Of a stretch of 8,201 nucleotides of DNA, positions 1-5,515 are shown one piece after another. The notes beneath the pieces are model-generated. The model searched no databases, was not told the DNA's origin, and saw nothing but the letters and a program-made list of their open reading frames with translations. Origin of the DNA: Anderseniella sp964390445. Lineage in GTDB: Bacteria; Pseudomonadota; Alphaproteobacteria; Rhizobiales; Aestuariivirgaceae. Location: contig CAYMJJ010000109.1 in assembly GCA_964390445.1 (NCBI GenBank), positions 1 to 8,201 of the forward strand. The letters are read 5' to 3'. How positions within the stretch are numbered: the first letter of the stretch is position 1; each line of letters begins with the position of its first letter. Both the position numbers and the translations under genes were made by a program.

Positions 1-27
1 CCGGCAGAACAGGCTTCGGCCAACTGA
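1..27 (+). CDS. rpsB: Probable 3' end of rpsB, ribosomal protein S2 (partial)
   Basis: Frame 1 reads PAEQASAN and then TGA at 25-27. Only eight residues are visible, so identity cannot be read from sequence similarity. The inference rests on position: rpsB lies directly upstream of tsf in most bacteria, and alphaproteobacterial S2 proteins often end in an Ala/Glu/Pro-rich tail of this kind. S2 is a small-subunit ribosomal protein. Frame 2 also stays open through this stretch, so the call remains tentative until the bases to the left are seen. Confidence 0.45.
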   Translation, partial: PAEQASAN

Positions 28-141
28 TCGCTGGCAACAGCGCGCAAATAGTGCGGCGTCCGCATCGAGTTGTATCGCGGACGTCACATTTCCATTTCAT
101 GAGGCTGGGACCAGCCATAAGGAACGATTGAGAGGAAGGTC
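28..141 (+). promoter_or_regulatory. rpsB-tsf intergenic spacer with three short hairpins
   Basis: Three inverted repeats are visible. The first is a 5-bp stem at 29-33/38-42 closing a GCAA tetraloop, two bases after the putative rpsB stop. The second is a 7-bp stem at 57-63/77-83 with a 13-base loop, followed by a moderately T-rich stretch. The third is a 6-bp repeat GGCTGG/CCAGCC at 103-108/111-116, which more realistically forms a 5-bp stem with a 4-base loop. None is followed by a clean T-run, so none is called an intrinsic terminator. I see no convincing -35/-10 pair. The end of the spacer carries the tsf Shine-Dalgarno region, AGAGGAAGG at 131-139, three bases before the ATG at 142. An RNA-processing or attenuation role is inference. 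Confidence 0.4.
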
Positions 142-1059
142 ATGGCACAGATTACTGCTGCGATGGTGAAAGACCTGCGTGAGTCGACTGGCGCAGGCAT
201 GATGGATTGCAAGAACGCCCTGGCCGAAACCGATGGTGACATGGAAGCCGCGATCGACTGGCTGCGGGCCAAGGGCCTGTCCAAGGCTGCCAAGAAGGCT
301 TCGCGCGTCGCAGCCGAAGGCCTCGTCGGCGTGGCTGTCGATGGCAATACGGGCGCTGCGGTCGAGGTAAACTCCGAAACCGACTTCGTGGCCCGCAATC
401 CTGAATTCCAGAAGATGGTCAGCGACATCACCAGCCTGGCACCTGCTGCCGGCGGTGATCTCGACAAGCTGAAGTCGGCCACCTATCCCGGCACCTCGAT
501 GACCGTCGAAGAGCAGGTCACTGCTCTTGTCGGCACCATCGGCGAGAACATGGGCGTGCGCCGTACGGCCGCAGTGACGGTCGCCAATGGCGTCGTTGCA
601 TCGTACATCCACAACCAGGCCGCGCCGGGCATGGGCAAGATTGGCGTGCTGGTTGGCGTCGAGACCGCCGGCGACAAGGCTGCTGCCGAAGCATTCGGCC
701 GCCAGGTCGCCATGCACATTGCTGCCGCCAACCCGCTGGCCCTGACGCCGGAAGAAATCCCGGCTGACGTGGTTGACCGCGAGCGTGCCGTGTTCACCGA
801 ACAGGCCCGTGAAAGCGGCAAGCCGGACAACATCATCGAGAAGATGGTCGAAGGCCGTATCCGCAAGTTCTATGAAGAGTCCGTGCTGCTGAGCCAGGCC
901 TTCGTGATGAACCCGGACCTGAGCGTCGGCAAGGCCGCCGAAGAAGCCGGCGCAGACTTCAGGATCACCGGTTTCGTGCGCATGCAGCTGGGTGAAGGCA
1001 TCGACAAGGTCGAGGAAGACTTCGCTGCGGAAGTGGCCAGGACCGCCAGCGGCGGCTGA
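142..1059 (+). CDS. tsf: Elongation factor Ts (EF-Ts)
   Basis: EF-Ts is the cytoplasmic guanine-nucleotide exchange factor for EF-Tu: it displaces GDP so that EF-Tu can bind GTP and the next aminoacyl-tRNA. The protein has 305 residues, a normal length for the family. The N-terminal UBA-like domain (about residues 1-55) opens with VKDLRESTGAGMMDCKNAL, the classic EF-Ts signature. The second hallmark, SETDFVARN, lies at residues 78-86, in the part of the core domain that contacts EF-Tu. The dimerisation/core region follows, and the tail region contains MQLGEGI, as usual for the family. The start at 142 is supported by a strong purine-rich Shine-Dalgarno sequence (131-139) and by the family N-terminus MAxITAAMVK. 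It follows a putative rpsB tail and is separated from pyrH by a terminator-like hairpin, so its mRNA level may be uncoupled from the downstream genes. Confidence 0.98.
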   Translation: MAQITAAMVKDLRESTGAGMMDCKNALAETDGDMEAAIDWLRAKGLSKAAKKASRVAAEGLVGVAVDGNTGAAVEVNSETDFVARNPEFQKMVSDITSLAPAAGGDLDKLKSATYPGTSMTVEEQVTALVGTIGENMGVRRTAAVTVANGVVASYIHNQAAPGMGKIGVLVGVETAGDKAAAEAFGRQVAMHIAAANPLALTPEEIPADVVDRERAVFTEQARESGKPDNIIEKMVEGRIRKFYEESVLLSQAFVMNPDLSVGKAAEEAGADFRITGFVRMQLGEGIDKVEEDFAAEVARTASGG

Positions 1060-1121
1060 TCCGCAAGCCTGTTGTCAACTGCCCGGGCAGACTGGCGCGA
1101 ATCGACATTTTCAACGACAAG

Positions 1122-1158
1122 AAACGGGGCCTGTTCCAGCAGGCTCCGTTTTGCTTTC
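1122..1158 (+). terminator. Terminator-like hairpin between tsf and pyrH
   Basis: AAACGGGGCCTG (1122-1133) pairs with CAGGCTCCGTTT (1140-1151) around a 6-base loop, giving a 12-bp stem with one G-U pair. The tail TTTTGCTTTC (1149-1158) is T-rich but interrupted. This is the shape of an intrinsic terminator or attenuator. The tail ends about six bases before the pyrH Shine-Dalgarno (AGGGAGGG, 1165-1172), which leaves no room for a promoter between hairpin and gene. Transcription of pyrH must therefore read through it or begin upstream of it, so partial termination is more likely than a full operon boundary. Confidence 0.65.
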
Positions 1159-1175
1159 GGGGGCAGGGAGGGATT

Positions 1176-1895
1176 ATGTCTGAACCGCAGTACCAGCGTA
1201 TCCTTCTCAAGGTATCTGGCGAAGCCCTGATGGGCTCCAGGGAATTCGGTATCGATCTCGACATGGCAGGCCGAGTGGCTGATGAGGTTGTGCAGGCTGT
1301 CCACCAGGGCGTGCAGGTTGCACTGGTTATTGGCGGCGGCAATATCTTCCGTGGCGTGGCGGGCGCTGCGGGTGGCATGGACCGCGCCAATGCCGACCAG
1401 ATGGGCATGCTGGCCACTGTCATGAACGCGCTGGCCATGCAGGACGTGCTGTCGTCGAAGGGCGTTGATGCCCGCGCGATGTCTGCGATTCCGATGCCAA
1501 CCGTTTGCGAGCCGTTCCTGCGGGCCAGGGCCTTGCGCCACCTTGAGCGCGGCCGGGTTGTCATCTGCGCGGCCGGTACGGGAAATCCGTTCTTCACCAC
1601 TGATACCGGTGCCGCGCTGAGGGCTGCCGAGTTGAAGTGCGAGGCCCTGTTCAAGGGAACCAGCGTCGACGGTGTTTATTCTGCCGATCCGAAGAAGGAT
1701 TCCTCCGCCACCCGGTTCGACACCCTGACGTATGACGACATGCTCATGCGCAACCTGAAGGTCATGGATGGCGCTGCCATAGCCCTTGCGCGTGACAATA
1801 GCATTCCTGTAATCGTTTTCTCCATTCGCACCGAAGGCGAGTTCAACAGGGTTCTGCAAGGTAATGGCACATTCACTCGCGTGACTGTGTCTTGA
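1176..1895 (+). CDS. pyrH: UMP kinase (uridylate kinase)
   Basis: PyrH phosphorylates UMP to UDP with ATP in the cytoplasm and feeds UTP/CTP and UDP-sugar synthesis. The bacterial enzyme is a hexamer of the amino-acid-kinase fold. The protein has 239 residues, typical for the family. Visible motifs are LLKVSGEAL with the catalytic Lys12, GGGNIFRG at 53-60 (glycine-rich phosphate-binding loop), DRANADQMGMLATVMNAL at 69-86 (UMP-binding segment), GTGNPFFTTDTGAALRA at 134-150, and DGVYSADPKK at 165-174 (ATP-side loop). The ATG at 1176 has a very good Shine-Dalgarno, AGGGAGGG at 1165-1172. It follows a terminator-like hairpin after tsf and precedes frr, the usual alphaproteobacterial order. Family members are often controlled by GTP and UTP, but nothing in the sequence shows this directly. 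Confidence 0.98.
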   Translation: MSEPQYQRILLKVSGEALMGSREFGIDLDMAGRVADEVVQAVHQGVQVALVIGGGNIFRGVAGAAGGMDRANADQMGMLATVMNALAMQDVLSSKGVDARAMSAIPMPTVCEPFLRARALRHLERGRVVICAAGTGNPFFTTDTGAALRAAELKCEALFKGTSVDGVYSADPKKDSSATRFDTLTYDDMLMRNLKVMDGAAIALARDNSIPVIVFSIRTEGEFNRVLQGNGTFTRVTVS

Positions 1896-1935
1896 AGCTG
1901 GTGGCTTTCTGCTCCAAAGGTGATGAGATCGTATC

Positions 1936-2496
1936 ATGAGTGACTCAATCGACATCAAAGACCTCGGCCGTCGCATGGATGGCGCCATTGACGTGCTGAA
2001 GACCGAGTTTGGCGGACTGCGCACAGGCCGTGCCTCGACTGCGCTGCTGGAGCCGGTGACTGTTGAAGCCTACGGCTCGCAGATGACGCTCAACCAGGTC
2101 GCTACCGTTTCCGTGCCGGAACCGCGGATGCTGTCTGTGCAGGTGTGGGATGCCTCGCAGGCCGGCGCCGTCGAGAGGGCAATTCGCAATTCCGGGCTGG
2201 GCCTCAACCCGATAATGGAAGGCACCGTGATCCGCATTCCGATCCCCGAACTCACCGAAGACCGCCGTCGGGATCTGACCAAGGTTGCCCATTCCTATGC
2301 TGAAGGCGCCAAGGTTGCCGTGCGCAACGTTCGCCGGGATGGCATGGATACACTCAAACGGATGGAGAAAAATGGTGATATCTCCGAAGATGAGCAACGC
2401 CAGCAGGCTGACCGGGTACAGGAGCTCACAGATCGCAAGATCAAGGAGATTGACGAATTGCTTGCCCAGAAAGATGCCGACATCATGCAGGTGTAG
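1936..2496 (+). CDS. frr: Ribosome recycling factor (RRF)
   Basis: RRF acts with EF-G to split the post-termination ribosome after peptide release. The 186-residue length matches the family (about 185). The two-domain layout is visible. Domain I is a helical bundle built from the N- and C-terminal segments and includes the conserved LRTGRAS at 28-34 and VRNVRRD at 129-135; Arg133 falls at the functionally critical arginine of the family. Domain II is the beta-rich middle, about residues 35-104, with VTVEAYGSQMTLNQVATVSVPEPR. The C-terminus is charged and helical, with DRKIKEIDELLAQKDADIM. The ATG at 1936 is preceded by AGGTGAT (1918-1924), which matches the anti-Shine-Dalgarno well but lies about 11 bases away. 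The 40-base gap after pyrH fits cotranscription. Confidence 0.98.
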   Translation: MSDSIDIKDLGRRMDGAIDVLKTEFGGLRTGRASTALLEPVTVEAYGSQMTLNQVATVSVPEPRMLSVQVWDASQAGAVERAIRNSGLGLNPIMEGTVIRIPIPELTEDRRRDLTKVAHSYAEGAKVAVRNVRRDGMDTLKRMEKNGDISEDEQRQQADRVQELTDRKIKEIDELLAQKDADIMQV

Positions 2497-2569
2497 CTGA
2501 GGCTGCAGGCTGGTTCTTCGCGCATCTGGATCGCGCCAACCAGCTGACTTTGAATGGGGACCACCGGTT

Positions 2570-3349
2570 TTGACATTGCCCTTTCACGATGATGCTGCGT
2601 TGGGTGCGCTGGTGCTCGGGGACCCGGCCGGGACCCGGGATCCCCGCCACGTTGCCATTATCATGGATGGCAATGGCCGCTGGGCATCGCAGCGTTCGCT
2701 GCCCCGGTCTGAAGGTCATCGGCACGGTGTCAGCGCGGTGCGCAGGCTGGTGCGGGCAGCCATCGAGTGCGGCACCGAATACCTGACCGTGTTTTCCTTC
2801 TCGTCGGAAAACTGGAAACGGCCACGATCTGAAGTCACCTACCTGTTCGCGTTGCTGCGCCGGTTCATCCGCCAGGACGTGAGCGAGTTGCACAGTGCCG
2901 GAGTGCGCATCCGTGTCATCGGTGAACGCGCAGGCCTGGACGACGATATCGTGCAGATGATCGACGACTGCGAGATGCTGACCGCCGGCAACACGCGGCT
3001 CAACCTTGTGGTGGCCTTCAACTATGGCGGGCGCACCGAAATCGCCCGCACGGCGCGCGAACTGGCCGCAAGGGTGGCCCGGGGTGAACTGACGCCGGAC
3101 CAGATCGACGAAGACTGCTTTGCGGCCCACATGTATGCACCCGATGTGCCGGAACCCGACCTGCTGATCCGCACCAGTGGCGAACAGCGGGTTTCCAACT
3201 ATCTGCTTTGGCAGATGGCTTACACCGAGATGGTGTTCATCGACGAGCACTGGCCGGATTTCGATGTGACCATCTACCGCCGTGCACTCGCGGAATACGG
3301 CATGCGCCAGCGCCGCTTTGGTGCTTGCGTCAGCGCAGCGGCCGGCTGA
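2570..3349 (+). CDS. uppS: Isoprenyl transferase (undecaprenyl diphosphate synthase), TTG start
   Basis: UppS adds cis-isoprene units from IPP to farnesyl diphosphate to make undecaprenyl diphosphate, the lipid carrier for peptidoglycan and surface polysaccharides. Family motifs are complete in the 259 residues: HVAIIMDGNGRWA with the catalytic Asp33, GH at 49-50, FSSENW at 77-82, NYGGR at 151-155, and RTSGEQRVSNYLLWQ at 201-215 followed by YTEMVF and HWPDF. There is no in-frame ATG before residue 32, which lies inside the catalytic motif, so the start must be non-ATG. TTG at 2570 has GGGGA at 2556-2560 nine bases ahead. Other in-frame choices (TTG 2576, TTG 2600, GTG 2612) lack as good a site. 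An in-frame stop at 2498-2500 limits any extension. It is the second consumer in the isoprenoid route begun by dxr downstream. Confidence 0.96.
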   Translation: MTLPFHDDAALGALVLGDPAGTRDPRHVAIIMDGNGRWASQRSLPRSEGHRHGVSAVRRLVRAAIECGTEYLTVFSFSSENWKRPRSEVTYLFALLRRFIRQDVSELHSAGVRIRVIGERAGLDDDIVQMIDDCEMLTAGNTRLNLVVAFNYGGRTEIARTARELAARVARGELTPDQIDEDCFAAHMYAPDVPEPDLLIRTSGEQRVSNYLLWQMAYTEMVFIDEHWPDFDVTIYRRALAEYGMRQRRFGACVSAAAG

Positions 3350-3358
3350 GCGGCCGGC
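3341..3358 (+). repeat. GC-rich hairpin and 9-base direct repeat at the uppS stop
   Basis: GCGGCCGGC occurs at 3338-3346 and again at 3350-3358, separated only by the uppS TGA and one base of overlap context. Because GCCGGC is self-complementary, 3341-3346 can pair with 3353-3358 around a 6-base loop that holds the stop codon. The hairpin ends seven bases before the preferred cdsA ATG at 3366, where a Shine-Dalgarno would normally lie, and none is visible there. It has no T-run, so it is not a terminator. A role in coupling cdsA translation to uppS is inference. Confidence 0.4.
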
Positions 3359-3365
3359 AGCGCAC

Positions 3366-4223
3366 ATGGGCAAGGGTGCATTTTCCGCAAGGTGGGCGAA
3401 TTTTGCCACTCGTGAACTGCTCGTCCGGATCGCCGCCGCGGCGGTCCTCATTCCCATCGCACTGCTTGATGTCTGGCTGGGGTCGATCTGGTTCGACATC
3501 GGCATTGCACTGATCGCGGCGCTGATGGCCGTCGAGTGGTGCCGCATGGTGCACGCCGGCTCGCAACGTCAACTGGCTGTTCACGCGCTTGCTGCCATTG
3601 GCGGCGCCCTTGTCGTGTCACACGCGGGGCTGGAAACCGCAGCGCAGCTGATCTTCGTGTGCTGGGCCTTGTCGCTGGTGTTCCAGGCCTATTCCAGGGG
3701 ATTGCGCTCGCGCTGGATGTGGTGGGGCGTACCCTACATCGCGGCACCCGGCGTGGCGCTGGTGATGATCCGTCATTCTCCCGAGCATGGCCTGATCGCG
3801 GTGTTCTGGCTGTTTGCCGTGGTATGGTCGGCAGATACAATGGCTTACGTGTTTGGCAGGCTGATCGGTGGGCCGAAACTGGCACCAGCCATTTCGCCCA
3901 ACAAGACCTGGGCCGGGCTGGCGGGGGCGATTTTTGGCGGCACGTCTGCAGCCGTCATCGCGGCCATGATCGGCGGGCTCGAGAGTCTTTTCATGCTGGG
4001 CCTGATCGGGGCTTTCCTCGCCGTGGTGGAGCAAGCCGGTGACCTGTTCGAAAGTGGCGTGAAGCGCCGCTTCGGGGTCAAGGATTCCGGCAACCTGATT
4101 CCCGGCCACGGAGGCGTGCTGGACCGGGTAGACGGGCTGATGTTTGCAGCAATCGTTGCGGCGGCCATTGGTACGCTGCACGCCGGGCAACACATGGTGG
4201 CATCCGGGCTCATGGTCTGGTAA
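3366..4223 (+). CDS. cdsA: Phosphatidate cytidylyltransferase (CDP-diacylglycerol synthase)
   Basis: CdsA is an inner-membrane enzyme that condenses phosphatidic acid with CTP to give CDP-diacylglycerol, the precursor of the bacterial phospholipids. The full family signature is present at residues 230-256, SGVKRRFGVKDSGNLIPGHG followed by GVLDRVD, including the acidic residues that bind the metal. A second conserved segment, ISPNKTWAGLAG, lies at 176-187. Several hydrophobic stretches (about 19-57, 72-107, 122-135, 142-164, 184-222 and 257-271) agree with a polytopic membrane protein. The ATG at 3366 gives 285 residues and a short basic N-terminus before the first membrane segment. An in-frame ATG at 3282 would overlap uppS by 68 bases and add 28 residues that do not resemble the family, so it is disfavoured. 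No clear Shine-Dalgarno is seen; translational coupling to uppS, 16 bases upstream, is likely. Confidence 0.95.
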   Translation: MGKGAFSARWANFATRELLVRIAAAAVLIPIALLDVWLGSIWFDIGIALIAALMAVEWCRMVHAGSQRQLAVHALAAIGGALVVSHAGLETAAQLIFVCWALSLVFQAYSRGLRSRWMWWGVPYIAAPGVALVMIRHSPEHGLIAVFWLFAVVWSADTMAYVFGRLIGGPKLAPAISPNKTWAGLAGAIFGGTSAAVIAAMIGGLESLFMLGLIGAFLAVVEQAGDLFESGVKRRFGVKDSGNLIPGHGGVLDRVDGLMFAAIVAAAIGTLHAGQHMVASGLMVW

Positions 4224-4271
4224 GCATCGCGCGGCCCCCACCTGAAACCCAATCGAAAGTCTGACCCCCAA

Positions 4272-5459
4272 ATGACGTCTGCATCCGGCATCAAGACACT
4301 GACGATTCTCGGTTCAACCGGGTCCATCGGCCAGTCGACCATCGACATCGTTCGGCATCATCCGGACCGGTTTGCAGTCGAAGCGCTGGTGGCAAACCGC
4401 AACATCGCCCAACTTGCCGCCGATGCACGGCAAGTGCGCGCGCGCCTGGCCGTTACCGCCGACGACAGCCTGCTCGGTGAGTTGAAAAGCGCTTTGGCCG
4501 GATCCGGCATCGAGGTTGCAGCCGGTGAACAAGCCGTGATCGAGGCGGCACGCCGGCCCGTCGACATGGTCATGGGGGCCATCGTCGGTGCTGACGGACT
4601 GCGCCCGACACTCGCGGCTGTAGAGCAGGGCACCACCATTGCTCTGGCCAACAAGGAGTGCCTGGTATCGGGGGCGGAGGTGTTCACCTCGACCGCCAGG
4701 CGCCACAATGCCCGCATCATCCCGGTCGACAGCGAGCATAGTGCGCTGTTCCAGTGTTTCGAGGAACACAACACCGCCCATGTGGACCGGCTTACGCTCA
4801 CCGCATCGGGCGGCCCGTTCCGCACGTGGGACGCGGACAGGCTGGGCTCCGCCACCTTGCAGGATGCCCTCAAGCACCCGAACTGGTCGATGGGCCAGAA
4901 GGTTACGATCGATTCCTCGACCTTGATGAACAAGGGGCTGGAATTCATTGAAGCATTTCATCTTTTCCCGGTTGCTCTGGAAAAGATCGACGTCGTCGTG
5001 CACCCGCAGTCGATCATTCATTCCTACGTGTCCTACGTGGATGGATCGGTCATCGCGCAGCTTGGGGTGCCCGACATGCGCACGCCCATTGCCTTTGCAA
5101 TGGCCTATCCGGAGCGTGTGAAGGCACCGGTCGAGCGGCTCGACCTGGCGAAGATCGGCACCCTGACCTTCGAGAGTGTCGATGCCACCCGCTTTCCGGC
5201 CGTCGACCTGGCGCGGTCGTCGCTGGCACGAGGCGGCAATGCCACGACCATCCTGAATGCGGCCAACGAGATCGCGGTTGCAGCGTTCCTGAAAGAGAAG
5301 TTGCGTTGGGCCGATATCACCCGCCTGGTGGCGGAAACGCTCGAAATTGCCGAGCAGGGCAACATGATCGTTGCCATGTCTTCACTTGACGATGTGTGGG
5401 CAGCGGATTCATATGCACGCAGAAAGGCAGCCGAAGTTGCCGGCAACATGGCCATCTGA
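4272..5459 (+). CDS. dxr: 1-deoxy-D-xylulose 5-phosphate reductoisomerase
   Basis: Dxr converts DXP to 2-C-methyl-D-erythritol 4-phosphate with NADPH, the committed step of the MEP isoprenoid pathway, in the cytoplasm; it is the target of fosmidomycin. The 395-residue length is typical. Residues 8-20 contain ILGSTGSIG, the NADPH-binding Rossmann loop. ALANKE at 124-129 and the metal-binding PVDSEHSA at 151-158 (Asp153, Glu155) are present, as are ASGGPF at 178-183 with the flexible active-site loop after it, and KHPNWSMGQKVTIDSSTLMN at 201-220 followed by KGLE (His202, Asn220, Lys221, Glu224). HPQSIIHS at 244-251 and the C-terminal helical domain with NAANE at 329-333 complete the fold. No good Shine-Dalgarno precedes the ATG at 4272; the start is chosen because the N-terminus aligns with the family. 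It supplies the isoprenoid units used by UppS. Confidence 0.97.
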   Translation: MTSASGIKTLTILGSTGSIGQSTIDIVRHHPDRFAVEALVANRNIAQLAADARQVRARLAVTADDSLLGELKSALAGSGIEVAAGEQAVIEAARRPVDMVMGAIVGADGLRPTLAAVEQGTTIALANKECLVSGAEVFTSTARRHNARIIPVDSEHSALFQCFEEHNTAHVDRLTLTASGGPFRTWDADRLGSATLQDALKHPNWSMGQKVTIDSSTLMNKGLEFIEAFHLFPVALEKIDVVVHPQSIIHSYVSYVDGSVIAQLGVPDMRTPIAFAMAYPERVKAPVERLDLAKIGTLTFESVDATRFPAVDLARSSLARGGNATTILNAANEIAVAAFLKEKLRWADITRLVAETLEIAEQGNMIVAMSSLDDVWAADSYARRKAAEVAGNMAI

Positions 5460-5515
5460 GCCTGCCGCCGGGATTGTTGATGCCGGACGCAATTTGGATT
5501 GTGGGGATTGTTCTT

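Noticed and set aside
870..2024. 384-codon open frame on the - strand across the end of tsf, pyrH and the start of frr
   Set aside because: It lies opposite three unmistakable conserved genes, spans their junctions, and its translation shows no recognisable motif or domain. Long antisense frames are expected in GC-rich coding DNA.
3282..3365. N-terminal extension of cdsA from ATG 3282
   Set aside because: It overlaps uppS by 68 bases and adds 28 residues that do not look like a CdsA N-terminus; ATG 3366 fits better.
2483..3547. 354-codon open frame on the - strand opposite uppS
   Set aside because: Its codons mirror uppS and the start of cdsA; no ribosome site or domain is recognisable.
3536..4042. 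168-codon + strand frame inside cdsA
   Set aside because: It is out of frame with cdsA, whose signature motif is intact, and has no membrane segments or motif of its own.
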